This document shows, in pieces, positions 17,227 to 25,338 of a DNA stretch of 64,000 nucleotides (its first letter is position 1; each line of letters starts with the position of its first letter). Under the pieces are notes generated by a model. It was not told the origin of the DNA and ran no database searches. It worked only from the letters and a program-made list of their open reading frames with translations. This stretch comes from Variovorax paradoxus (GTDB lineage Bacteria > Pseudomonadota > Gammaproteobacteria > Burkholderiales > Burkholderiaceae_C): NCBI RefSeq assembly GCF_009498455.1, contig NZ_CP045644.1:6141001-6205000 (forward strand), written 5' to 3'. A program made the translations under genes and the position numbers.

Positions 17227-18510
17227 TCAAAAATTTTTCGTGTCCGGCAACGACGCCAGTTGCCGCTCCAGGAATTGCCGCTCGGGCTGCTGGCGAACCA
17301 GCGACAGCGCCCGCAGGTAAGCCTCACGCGCATCGTCGATGCGGCCCAGGCGGCGGCACAGCTCGGCACGCGCACCGTGCGCCAGGTGGTACCGGACCAG
17401 CTCGCCGCGCGCGAGCAACGCGTCGATCAGCGCGAGCCCCGCCGCCGGCCCGTCGCGCATCGCCACGGCCACTGCGCGGTTGAGCTCGGCCACGGGCGAA
17501 GGGTCGAGCCGCAGCAGCACGTCGTACAGGCCGACGATCTGCGGCCAGTCGGTGTCGGCGGCCTCGGGCGCTTCGGCATGCACCGCGGCAATGGCGGCCT
17601 GCAAGGTGTACGGGCCGAAGCGGCGCGACAGCAGCGCGCGCTCGACCAGCGCCGCGCCCTCCCCGATCTGTCCACGGTGCCACAGGCTGCGGTCCTGCGC
17701 GTCGAGCAGCACGAGCTCGCCCTGCGCCGAGGTGCGCGCGGTGCGGCGCGCGTCGTGCAACAGCATCAGCGCGAGCAGGCCCAGCGCCTCGGGGTCGGGC
17801 AGCAGCTCGGCCACCAGCCGTCCGAGCCGGATCGCCTCGGCCGACAAGTCGGCGCGCGTCACGCGCTCGCCCGACGAGGCCGCGTAGCCTTCGTTGAACA
17901 CGAGGTACACCACGCGCAGCACGGCATCGAGCCGTTCGGGCAGCTCGGCCAGGCCCGGCACCTGGTACGGAATGCCGGCGTCGCGGATGCGCGCCTTGGC
18001 CCGCACGATGCGCTGGGCGATGGTGGGCGCCGGCACGAGAAAGGCGCGCGCGATCTCTTCGGTCGCCAGCCCGCAGACCTCGCGCAGCGTGAGCGCCACC
18101 TGGGCGTCGGGCGCGAGCGCGGGATGGCAGCAGGTGAAGACCAGGCGCAGGCGGTCGTCCTCGAGCGCGTCGGCATCGGGGTCGGCCTCGTGCCAGGCGG
18201 GCGCAGGGTCGGCCAGCGTGTCGGTGTGGGCGGTGGCGTCGTCCCACGCAGTGAAGCGCGCCTGCCGGCGGATGCCGTCGATCGACTTGAAGCGCCCCGC
18301 CGACACCAGCCAGGCGCGCGGATTCGCCGGCACGCCCTCGCGCGGCCATTGCTCGAGCGCGACGCGAAAGGCGTCATGCAAGGCTTCTTCGGCCAAGTCG
18401 AAATCGCCCAGCAGGCGCACCAGCGTGGCGAAGATGCGGCGCGACTCGGTGCGGTAGATCGCGTCGAGCGCGTCGAGCGCGTCGGCAACGCCCGTCGTTT
18501 TTTCGGTCAC
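17227..18510 (-). CDS. ECF42-like RNA polymerase sigma factor with TPR-like C-terminal extension
   Basis: A 427-residue extracytoplasmic-function sigma factor. Sigma-2 region (about 20-85, IFATLVRLLGDFDLAEEALHDAF) and sigma-4 region (about 130-185, LTLREVCGLATEEIARAFLVPAPTIAQRIVRAK) bind core polymerase and promoter DNA. About 230 further residues form a helical, TPR-like extension, the hallmark of the ECF42 group. I chose the GTG overlapping the SRPBCC stop codon (GTGA). No anti-sigma factor gene is nearby, as is usual for ECF42, where the extension itself is thought to control activity. The YCII proteins next door support the group assignment. Confidence 0.88.
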   Translation of the reverse strand: MTEKTTGVADALDALDAIYRTESRRIFATLVRLLGDFDLAEEALHDAFRVALEQWPREGVPANPRAWLVSAGRFKSIDGIRRQARFTAWDDATAHTDTLADPAPAWHEADPDADALEDDRLRLVFTCCHPALAPDAQVALTLREVCGLATEEIARAFLVPAPTIAQRIVRAKARIRDAGIPYQVPGLAELPERLDAVLRVVYLVFNEGYAASSGERVTRADLSAEAIRLGRLVAELLPDPEALGLLALMLLHDARRTARTSAQGELVLLDAQDRSLWHRGQIGEGAALVERALLSRRFGPYTLQAAIAAVHAEAPEAADTDWPQIVGLYDVLLRLDPSPVAELNRAVAVAMRDGPAAGLALIDALLARGELVRYHLAHGARAELCRRLGRIDDAREAYLRALSLVRQQPERQFLERQLASLPDTKNF

Positions 18511-18989
18511 CCGGTGTCGCCGCCGAGCAGCCAACTTTCGAGCTTGACGAGCGCGCCGGTCCAGCCGTGGGTGTGGCCCTCGCGCGCCGCTTCGTCGAAG
18601 AACTGCTGGTGCATGAGCACGAGCTCGCAGCCGCCCGCGTCGGGTTCGAATTGCAGCGTGACGCGCGACTCGCGCTCGGGCGTGCTGCGCCAGGCCCAGC
18701 TGAAGACCAGCCGGCGCTCGGGCACCACCTCCAGGTAGGTGCCGCTCACGTCATGCGTCTCGCCGTCGGCCGCCAACATGGTCACGTGAAAGCGCCCGCC
18801 CACGCGCAGGTCGACCTCGGCCAGCGGCACGTCGACGATTTCGTCGGGGCCGAACCAGTGCTTCAGCGCTTGCGGGTCGGTCCACGCGCGCCAGACTTTG
18901 GCGGGGCTGACGCGGAAGTGCCGGCGGAGCGTGAGCGACGGGCGCTCGGTGGTGGGACTGGTGGGGTTGTCGGGGGAGGGTTTCGCCAT
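18507..18989 (-). CDS. SRPBCC/AHSA1-domain protein
   Basis: A 160-residue START-like protein of the AHSA1 (Aha1 C-terminal-like) group, with RRHFRVSPAKVWRAWTDPQALKHWFGP (about 22-48) and a C-terminal HTHGWTGALVKLESWL. These domains bind hydrophobic ligands in a deep cavity. A textbook AGGAGG ribosome site sits 7-8 nt before the ATG, fixing the start even though the upstream ArsR frame overlaps it by 127 nt. ArsR-SRPBCC pairs are very common and suggest ligand-responsive regulation; the ligand is unknown. Confidence 0.88.
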   Translation of the reverse strand: MAKPSPDNPTSPTTERPSLTLRRHFRVSPAKVWRAWTDPQALKHWFGPDEIVDVPLAEVDLRVGGRFHVTMLAADGETHDVSGTYLEVVPERRLVFSWAWRSTPERESRVTLQFEPDAGGCELVLMHQQFFDEAAREGHTHGWTGALVKLESWLLGGDTG

Positions 18990-19318
18990 TCGGTGTCCTC
19001 CTGGTGATAAAGAAAGCGCGCCAGTGCATCGAGGCGGCCGGTCCAGAACTTCTCATAGCGCGAGAGCCACACGGCGGCCTCCTGCATCGGGCCCGCCGAC
19101 AGCTCGCAGCGCACGACGCGGCCCGCCTTCGTGCGCGAGATGAGGCCGGCGCCTTCGAGCACGCGCAGGTGCTTCATGAAGCCGGTCAGCGACATGCCGT
19201 GCGGTTCGGCGAGCTCGGTCACGCTGAGGCCGCCCTCGCCCAGCGCTTCGAGCACGCTACGACGCGTCGGGTCGGACAGGGCCGCAAACACGGCGTCCAG
19301 GGCATCTGAGTGAACCAT
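18863..19318 (-). CDS. ArsR-family regulator with long overlapping C-terminal tail
   Basis: A 151-residue winged-helix repressor. The start MVHSDALDAVFAALSDPTRRSVLEAL matches the ArsR group that pairs with SRPBCC proteins; an earlier in-frame ATG adds an unrelated leader. The DNA-reading helix is around SVTELAEPHGMSLTGFMKHLRVLEGAGLI (residues 34-62). The ordinary domain ends near FWTGRLDALARFLYHQED (about residue 108). After that the frame runs on for about 40 Pro/Ser/Arg-rich residues inside the SRPBCC gene in another frame. The tail is probably read-through without function. The metal-binding Cys motif of ArsR/SmtB is absent, so it is not a metal sensor. Confidence 0.82.
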   Translation of the reverse strand: MVHSDALDAVFAALSDPTRRSVLEALGEGGLSVTELAEPHGMSLTGFMKHLRVLEGAGLISRTKAGRVVRCELSAGPMQEAAVWLSRYEKFWTGRLDALARFLYHQEDTEWRNPPPTTPPVPPPSARRSRSAGTSASAPPKSGARGPTRKR

Positions 19319-19422
19319 GCGGTTGAGTATCTGGAGCGGCCTGCGGGCCGTCAAGCAATGGGCCCCGCGCAGGAACGGTTTATGCATGCTGCATCGCAGC
19401 ATCATTCCGCGAAGGAGCGCCC

Positions 19423-19845
19423 ATGCTGGACCGAACCGCCACCCAGTTCTCCCACGTCAAGCCCGGCGACACCGAGTACGTCTCGGGCGGGCTGCGAGAC
19501 TTCTTCCTGTACCGCGACCTCGGCATTGCGGCCGCCACCCACGGCCAGGTGATCGCGCACCTCGTCAAGGCCAACATGGCACCCGAAACGGGCACCGGCT
19601 GGCACCGCCACGAGGCGGACTTCCAGATCGTCATCATGCTCAAGGGGTGGGCGCGCTTCATGTACGAAGACAAGGAAACGCGCGTCGAGGCCGGCGACGT
19701 GGTGCACCAGCGCCCCGGCATCCGCCACTTTCTGTTCGACTACTCGCCCGACATGGAGTACCTGGAGATCGTCTCGCCGGCCGACTTCAAGAGCATCGAC
19801 GTCGAGCCGGTGTGCGAGATTCCGCCGCCCACGCCCTGGGCTTGA
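19423..19845 (+). CDS. Cupin-domain protein
   Basis: A 140-residue single-cupin protein. Motif 1 is seen as GTGWHRHEADFQIVIMLKG (about 58-76), giving two His and a Glu as metal ligands; motif 2 around VEAGDVVHQRPGIRHFLF supplies a third His. This should bind a divalent metal, and the family includes dioxygenases, isomerases and sensors. It is divergent from the ArsR gene (104 nt between starts) and convergent with the enoyl-CoA hydratase gene. No specific substrate can be assigned. Confidence 0.85.
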   Translation: MLDRTATQFSHVKPGDTEYVSGGLRDFFLYRDLGIAAATHGQVIAHLVKANMAPETGTGWHRHEADFQIVIMLKGWARFMYEDKETRVEAGDVVHQRPGIRHFLFDYSPDMEYLEIVSPADFKSIDVEPVCEIPPPTPWA

Positions 19846-19860
19846 ACCCGCGCGGCCTCG

Positions 19861-20649
19861 TCAACGGCCCGAGAAACGCGGCGCGCGTTTGGCGGTAAAT
19901 GCCGCCACGCCCTCGCGCGCATCCGCGCTGCCCGATCGTTCACGCAGCAGGCGGTGCTCCATCTCGAAGTGTTCTTCGATCGGGCGCGCGGTCGCACCGC
20001 TGCACAGCGCCTTGATGCCCGCGAACGATGCGCTCGCGCCGTTCGCCAGCCGCGTCACCAGTGCTTCGGCAGCCGCCGCAAGCTCGGCGTCCGGGTACAA
20101 CGCATCGACCGCGCCCGCCGCCAGGCAGCGTGCGCTGTCGATCGGGTCGCTGAGCATCAGCCATTGCTGCGCGCGCACCGGCCCGATGCGCCGCGACAGG
20201 AAATACGAACTCCCCGCGTCCGGCGACAGGCCGATGGCCGCATAGCCGGTGCGCAGCTTCATCGACTCGGCCGCGAGCACGAAGTCGCCGCACAGCGCCA
20301 GCCCCACGCCCGCGCCGCCGACCGTGCCGTTCACTGCCACCACCAACGGCGCCGGGTTGTGCGCCAGCCGCAGCAGCGCGGGATGCAACCGGTCGAGGAT
20401 GGCGTCGACCAACTCGGGCAGCTTGTCGCCGGCGGCCACGAAGCTGTCGATGTCGCCGCCCGCGCAGAACACACGCCCTTCGCCGGTCAGCAGAATGGCG
20501 CGCGGCGCGGCGTCGATCACCTCGTCGATGGCGCGCGACAGCGCATGGCTGCTCGCCAACGACACCGAATTGGCACGCTCGGGCCGCTTCAGCACGATGC
20601 GGCCGATGCTGTCCTGCACGCCCCAGGCGATGCCTTCTTCGTGCTGCAT
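19861..20649 (-). CDS. Enoyl-CoA hydratase/isomerase family protein
   Basis: A 262-residue crotonase-fold enzyme, last gene of the acyl-CoA operon. The oxyanion-hole motifs are seen at GRVFCAGGDIDSF (about 58-70) and NGTVGGAGVGLALCGDFVLAA (about 107-127). One of the two usual catalytic Glu positions appears as Gly/Ala in this region, so isomerase or hydrolase chemistry rather than classical hydration is possible. It starts 1 nt before the end of the SDR gene, a tight junction. In the pathway it would act on an unsaturated acyl-CoA. Confidence 0.88.
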   Translation of the reverse strand: MQHEEGIAWGVQDSIGRIVLKRPERANSVSLASSHALSRAIDEVIDAAPRAILLTGEGRVFCAGGDIDSFVAAGDKLPELVDAILDRLHPALLRLAHNPAPLVVAVNGTVGGAGVGLALCGDFVLAAESMKLRTGYAAIGLSPDAGSSYFLSRRIGPVRAQQWLMLSDPIDSARCLAAGAVDALYPDAELAAAAEALVTRLANGASASFAGIKALCSGATARPIEEHFEMEHRLLRERSGSADAREGVAAFTAKRAPRFSGR

Positions 20650-20650
20650 C

Positions 20651-21481
20651 TCAGATGCCCGTGAGCCCGCCGGTGCACATGAGCGTCTGGCCGCTCACGT
20701 AGTCCGACTCGGGCGCGCACAGCAGGTACACCGCGCCGGCGGCTTCTTCGGGTGTGCCGCCGCGGCCCAGCGGGATCGACTGTTCCATCATCGCCAGCAG
20801 CCCCGGGTTGACGCCCACCTTGATCTCGCGCCCTTCGATGTTCGCCGTGGTGGCCTCGGCCGTGCTGGCCGTGAGCCGCGTCTGGATGAAGCCGAAGGCC
20901 ACGCAGTTCACCGTGACGTTCATGCGGCCCCACTCCTTGGCCAGCGTCTGCGTCATGCCGACGATGCCGGCCTTGGCGGTCGAGTAGTTGGCCTGGCCCG
21001 CATTGCCGAAGAGCCCGGCCACCGACGAGATGTTGACCACCTTGCGCACCACGCGCTGCCCCGCTTCGCCTTCTGTTTTCGCCAGCGCGCGAATCACGGG
21101 TTGCGCGGCGCGCAGGATGCGAAAAGGCGCCGTCAGGTGCACGTCGATCATGGCGTACCACTGCTCGTCGGTCATCTTCTGCACCACGCTGTCCCAGGTG
21201 TAGCCGGCGTTGTTGACGATGATGTCCAGGCCCTTGAATTCGCTCACCGCCGTGCCGACGAAGCGCTCGGCAAAGTCCGGCGCCGACACGCTGCCGACGC
21301 AGGCCACGGCCTGGCCGCCCGCGGCGCGGATGGCCTGCACGGTTTCTTCGGCCGGTTCGGCATCGAGGTCGTTGACGACGATGCGCGCGCCTTCCGACGC
21401 GAGCTTGAGTGCGATCGCGCGACCGATGCCGCGGCCCGAGCCGGTGATGAGGGCGACCTTGCCTTCGAGTTTGGGTGCCAT
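20651..21481 (-). CDS. Short-chain dehydrogenase, 3-hydroxyacyl-CoA type
   Basis: A 276-residue classical SDR. The NAD(P) site is GSGRGIGRAIA (about 14-24). Asp38 in VVNDLD at the end of beta-2 favours NAD over NADP. The structural NNAG is near residues 93-96, and the catalytic Ser (NISSVAG), Tyr and Lys (YSTAK) are present. Family neighbours are FabG-like or 17-beta-HSD type 4-like 3-hydroxyacyl-CoA dehydrogenases. With the two MaoC proteins upstream it would oxidise an R-3-hydroxyacyl-CoA to the ketoacyl-CoA cleaved by the thiolase. It shares the minus-strand operon with all of them. Confidence 0.9.
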   Translation of the reverse strand: MAPKLEGKVALITGSGRGIGRAIALKLASEGARIVVNDLDAEPAEETVQAIRAAGGQAVACVGSVSAPDFAERFVGTAVSEFKGLDIIVNNAGYTWDSVVQKMTDEQWYAMIDVHLTAPFRILRAAQPVIRALAKTEGEAGQRVVRKVVNISSVAGLFGNAGQANYSTAKAGIVGMTQTLAKEWGRMNVTVNCVAFGFIQTRLTASTAEATTANIEGREIKVGVNPGLLAMMEQSIPLGRGGTPEEAAGAVYLLCAPESDYVSGQTLMCTGGLTGI

Positions 21482-21515
21482 GTCTCTTCTCTTTTCTTTC
21501 GTTCGTTCAGGGGAT

Positions 21516-21935
21516 TCAGCGCAGCGCCACGAGCGCTTCGCCCGCGATGCGGGGCTGGCCGTACTGGTTGGCGCTGAGCACTTCCACGCGCACGCAGCGC
21601 TCACCGTTGTGCTCCAGCTTTTCGACCACGCGGCCGGTGCAGCGCACGGCATGGCCCAGGTGCGTGATGCCCTGGAAGCGCACGTCGAAGCGGCGCAGCT
21701 GCGCCTGCGGCACCCACTGCGTGAGCAGACGGCCGAGCCAGGCCATGCCCAGCATGCCCTGCGCAAACACGTCGGGCATGCCGGCCTTGCGCGCGAAATC
21801 GGTGTCGATGTGGATCGGGTTGTGGTCGCCCGAGGCGCCCGCGAACAGCGCGAGCGTGGTGCGGTTGACCGGCGCAAGCTGCAAGGCGGGAAGCTCGTCG
21901 CCGATCTGGATGCTGTCGTAGGTGGGATGGGTCAT
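21516..21935 (-). CDS. MaoC-like dehydratase subunit
   Basis: A 139-residue hot-dog-fold protein. The hydratase-2 motif is seen as LFAGASGDHNPIHIDTDFARKAGMPDVFAQGML (about 39-72), with catalytic Asp and His in GDHNPIH. It probably pairs with the MaoC_N-type protein encoded 14 nt upstream, as in HadAB or ChsH1/ChsH2 heterodimers, to hydrate a trans-2-enoyl-CoA to the R-3-hydroxy form. An in-frame ATG 27 nt earlier is possible, but MTHPTYDS has better family fit. Confidence 0.88.
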   Translation of the reverse strand: MTHPTYDSIQIGDELPALQLAPVNRTTLALFAGASGDHNPIHIDTDFARKAGMPDVFAQGMLGMAWLGRLLTQWVPQAQLRRFDVRFQGITHLGHAVRCTGRVVEKLEHNGERCVRVEVLSANQYGQPRIAGEALVALR

Positions 21936-21949
21936 CGTGCGTTCCTTCT

Positions 21950-22390
21950 TCAGTGGCGGCACACGATCACCGTGCGCAATTCGGCCACGAGTTCGTCGCG
22001 CTGGTTGGTGGCGCGCGAGGTCTTCACCACGAATTCGAGCGCGCCGTTCTTCTTGTCGTGGATGTCGCTGATGGTGGAGCGCACCGTCACCGTGTCGCCC
22101 ACACAGGCCGGCCGGTGGTATTCAAAGCTCTGCTCGCCGTGCAGCAGCTTCGACAGCGGAATCTGCAGGTCGTCGAGCATCTGGCCCGACGCGCCCGAGT
22201 CCAGCTCGGCCGCGAACAGGAAGGTCGGCGGCGCGGGCAGGTCGGGGTAGCCGGCATCGCGCGCGGCGGCGGCATCGGTGTAGACCGGGTCGGTCTCGCC
22301 GATGGCCTTGGCGAAGAACTGCAGCCGGGTGCGCTCGATGGGCAGCACCGAAGCGGGCAGCTCGTGGCCGATCCATTTCTTGTCGATCAT
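21950..22390 (-). CDS. MaoC N-terminal-type dehydratase partner
   Basis: A 146-residue hot-dog protein of the MaoC_dehydrat_N type (FAS1_DH_region-like), with FFAKAIGETDPVYTDAAAARDAGYPDLPAPPTFLF near residues 25-58. The hydratase-2 catalytic HNPxH is not present, so it is likely the non-catalytic or substrate-shaping half of a heterodimer with the next gene product. The gene lies 13 nt after the thiolase gene and 14 nt before its partner. Confidence 0.85.
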   Translation of the reverse strand: MIDKKWIGHELPASVLPIERTRLQFFAKAIGETDPVYTDAAAARDAGYPDLPAPPTFLFAAELDSGASGQMLDDLQIPLSKLLHGEQSFEYHRPACVGDTVTVRSTISDIHDKKNGALEFVVKTSRATNQRDELVAELRTVIVCRH

Positions 22391-22403
22391 GTTCTGCCTT
22401 TTT

Positions 22404-23588
22404 TCAGACGCGTTCGTACAGCGTGACCACGCAGGCGCCGCCCAAACCCAGGTTGTGCTGCAGCGCCATGCGCGCGCCTTCGACCTGCCGTTTGTCGGCC
22501 GTGCCGCGCAGCTGCTGGACCAGTTCCGTGCATTGCGCAAGACCCGTGGCGCCCAACGGGTGGCCCTTCGACAGCAGGCCGCCCGACGGGTTGGTCACCA
22601 CCTTGCCGCCGTAGGTGTTGTCGCCATCGACCACGAACTTCTCCGCGCCGCCGACCGGGCACAGGCCCAGCGCTTCGTAACTGATGAGTTCGTTGTGCGC
22701 AAAGCAGTCGTGCAGCTCGACCACGTCGATGTCCTGCGGGCCGACACCGGCTGCGTCGTACACCTTCTGCGCGGCTTCCTGCGCCATGCTGAAGCCGACC
22801 ACCTCGCGCATGTCGCGGCTCTCGAAGGTGATGGCGCGGTCGGTGGTCATGGCCTGCGCCTTGATGCGCACGCTGCGGTCCAGGCCGTGGCGCTCGGCGA
22901 AACGCGGCGAGCAGACGATGGCCGCAGCCGCACCGCAGGTCGGCGGGCAGGCCATGAGCCGCGTCATCACGCCGGGCCACATGACGGGCGCGGCCATCAC
23001 CTCGTCTTCGGTGACGACGGTGCGAAACAGCGCCACCGGGTTGTTCGATGCATGGCGGCTGGCCTTGGCGCGGATCTTCGCGAAGGTCGACATCTGCGTG
23101 CCGTACTGCTGCATGTGCGCGAGCCCCGCGCCGCCGAAGTAGCGCAGCGCCAGCGGCACCTGCTCGTTGCCGACCAGCTCGTCGGTGATCGACTCGAAGT
23201 GGTCGAACGGACTCGGGCGGTCGTTGAACACCGCGCCCAATGCGCCGGGGCTCATGTGCTCGAAGCCGAGCGCCAGCACGCAGTCGGCCGCGCCGCTGGC
23301 CACGGCCTGGCGCGCAAGGAACAGCGCGGTCGAGCCGGTGGAGCAGTTGTTGTTGACGTTGACGACCGGAATGCCGGTCATGCCCACTTCGTAGAGCGCG
23401 CGCTGGCCGGCGGTCGAGTCGCCGTACACGTAGCCGACGTAGGCCTGCTGCACCAGCTCGTAGCCGATGCCGGCGTCTTTCAATGCGGCATTGGTCGCGT
23501 GCGCGGCCATCTGCGGGTAGGGCTGGTTCGCGCCCGGCTTGGTGAAGGGGATCATGCCGACACCGACGACGTAGACATCCTGGCTCAT
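22404..23588 (-). CDS. SCP-x/lipid-transfer-type thiolase
   Basis: A 394-residue thiolase-fold enzyme of the SCP-x/Ltp group. The acyl-accepting Cys lies in VNVNNNCSTGSTALFLA (about residue 81), the acid/base His motifs in VELHDCFAHNE (about 291-301) and GGLLSKGHPLGATG (about 339-352). These enzymes release acetyl-CoA or propionyl-CoA from 3-ketoacyl-CoA, often with branched or sterol-like chains. No separate sterol carrier domain is fused. It follows the acyl-CoA ligase gene in the same operon. Confidence 0.9.
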   Translation of the reverse strand: MSQDVYVVGVGMIPFTKPGANQPYPQMAAHATNAALKDAGIGYELVQQAYVGYVYGDSTAGQRALYEVGMTGIPVVNVNNNCSTGSTALFLARQAVASGAADCVLALGFEHMSPGALGAVFNDRPSPFDHFESITDELVGNEQVPLALRYFGGAGLAHMQQYGTQMSTFAKIRAKASRHASNNPVALFRTVVTEDEVMAAPVMWPGVMTRLMACPPTCGAAAAIVCSPRFAERHGLDRSVRIKAQAMTTDRAITFESRDMREVVGFSMAQEAAQKVYDAAGVGPQDIDVVELHDCFAHNELISYEALGLCPVGGAEKFVVDGDNTYGGKVVTNPSGGLLSKGHPLGATGLAQCTELVQQLRGTADKRQVEGARMALQHNLGLGGACVVTLYERV

Positions 23589-23639
23589 GAGCGTCTCCTG
23601 AAATGAAGTGAATGAAGAAGAAAAAATGGTGGGCAGTGC

Positions 23640-25199
23640 TCAGGCTACGCTTCGTTGGCGGTCTTGCCAAAACGGTTCGCGCAGCCGGGTCTTGAGCACC
23701 TTGCCCGCACCCGAGAGCGGCAGCGCCTCGACCAGCGCCACGCTGCGCGGGCACTTGTAGTTCGCGATCAGCGTCTTGCAATGCGCGATGAGCACATCGG
23801 CCGCCAGCTGCTGGCCCGGCTTGAGCACGAGCACCGCATGCACGGTCTCGCCCCACTCCTCGCTCGGGATGCCGATGACGGCGCAGGCGGCCACGGCCGG
23901 GTGCTGGTTGATGGCGTTCTCGACCTCGGCCGAGTAGATGTTCTCGCCGCCGCTGATGATCATGTCCTTCAGGCGATCGACCACGAAGATGTAGCCGTCG
24001 TCGTCCATGTACGCGCCGTCGCCGGTGTGCATCCAGCCGCCGCGCACGGCCGCGGCCGTTTGCGCGGGCTGGTTCCAGTAGCCCTGCATCACGTTGGGGC
24101 CGCGCACCGCGACCTCGCCGACGGTGCCGCGCGGCACTTCGACGCCCTCGCCATCGACGATGCGCACCTCGGTGCAGTAGCTCGCGCGGCCGGCCGAGCG
24201 CAGCTTGCCCCGTCGCTGGCCTTCGGGCGTGTGGTTGCGCGCGGGGTTGAGGGTGGCCAGCGGCGACAGCTCGGTCATGCCGTAGGCCTGCACGAAGTCC
24301 ACGCCCGGGAAGGCGTCCATCGCGCGGTTCAGCACCGCCTCGGCGATCGGCGAGGCGCCGTAGGTGATGCACTTCAGGCTGCTCAGGTCGCGCGGCTCGC
24401 GCATCGCCGGATGGTCGACCAGCATCTGGATCATGGTCGGCACCAGCAGCACGTGCGTGACGCGGTCTTGCGCGATGGCGTTCAGCACCGCCTCGGGGCT
24501 GAAGGCCGGAATGATCGCGTGCGTGTTGCCCTCGAGCCAGTGCGGTGCGGAGATGCCCATGTCGGCCAGGTGGAACATCGGCGCGGCATGCAAGTAGCAG
24601 CCGTCGGGCGCAGCCAGGCCTTCGGCATGCAGGGCCAGCCCCGAGCTGCCCATGTTGGTGTGGCTCAGCATCACGCCCTTGGGAAAGCCCGTGGTGCCGC
24701 CGGTGTAGAAGATGCCGGCCAGGTCTTCGCCGCGGCGGCCCACATCGGGCACGGGCGAGGCGGCCTCCAGCAGTGCCTCGTAGCCGTGCATGCCGGGCGG
24801 CGTAGGGCCGTCGCCGCAGTAGATCACCTCGCGCAGGCTGGTCGCCTGCCCGCGCATCTGCTCGACCACCGCGCGGAAGGTGTCGTCCACCAGCAGCAGC
24901 GAGGAGCCCGAGTCTTCGAGCGAGTACAGGATTTCGGCGGCCGACCAGCGGATGTTGCAGGGGTTGAGCACGCCGCCGCCCCAGGGCACGGCCATCTGGT
25001 ATTCGAGGTAGCGCGCCGAGTTGAGCGCCAGCATCGCCACGCGGTCGCCCGCCTGCATGCCGAGCCCCTGCAGGGCGCCCGCGAGGCGCGCGACCCGCTC
25101 GGCATAGGCGCGAAAGCTCAGGGTGCGGCCGGCGGCGCGCACGGCGATCCGGTCGGGGTGCTGCTGCACGCTGCGGTGCAGCGACTGGGTCTGGTACAT
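23640..25199 (-). CDS. Acyl-CoA synthetase (AMP-forming)
   Basis: A 519-residue adenylate-forming ligase, first gene of the acyl-CoA operon. The P-loop is FYTGGTTGFPKGVMLSH (about 169-185), the adenine motif YGMTELSPL (about 300), and hinge and A-motifs GWMHTGDGAYMDDDGYIFVVDRLKDMI (about 398-425) and KVLKTRLRE at the end. It would charge a free carboxylic acid to its CoA thioester. The start MYQTQSLHRSVQQHPD matches the family; an earlier ATG adds 12 residues. The acid is unknown; downstream enzymes suggest a branched or medium-to-long chain. Confidence 0.92.
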   Translation of the reverse strand: MYQTQSLHRSVQQHPDRIAVRAAGRTLSFRAYAERVARLAGALQGLGMQAGDRVAMLALNSARYLEYQMAVPWGGGVLNPCNIRWSAAEILYSLEDSGSSLLLVDDTFRAVVEQMRGQATSLREVIYCGDGPTPPGMHGYEALLEAASPVPDVGRRGEDLAGIFYTGGTTGFPKGVMLSHTNMGSSGLALHAEGLAAPDGCYLHAAPMFHLADMGISAPHWLEGNTHAIIPAFSPEAVLNAIAQDRVTHVLLVPTMIQMLVDHPAMREPRDLSSLKCITYGASPIAEAVLNRAMDAFPGVDFVQAYGMTELSPLATLNPARNHTPEGQRRGKLRSAGRASYCTEVRIVDGEGVEVPRGTVGEVAVRGPNVMQGYWNQPAQTAAAVRGGWMHTGDGAYMDDDGYIFVVDRLKDMIISGGENIYSAEVENAINQHPAVAACAVIGIPSEEWGETVHAVLVLKPGQQLAADVLIAHCKTLIANYKCPRSVALVEALPLSGAGKVLKTRLREPFWQDRQRSVA

Positions 25200-25338
25200 G
25201 GCGGTTGTCTCCGTTCGGTTCTTGTGTGGACGCATGGTAGAAACCGCGCCGTGCCGCGGCGATTGCGCTTCGCATCGCCTGCATGGCAGAAAACCTCAAT
25301 CGACACCCACACCGCTCTCGGGTCTGATTCGCTCACCC

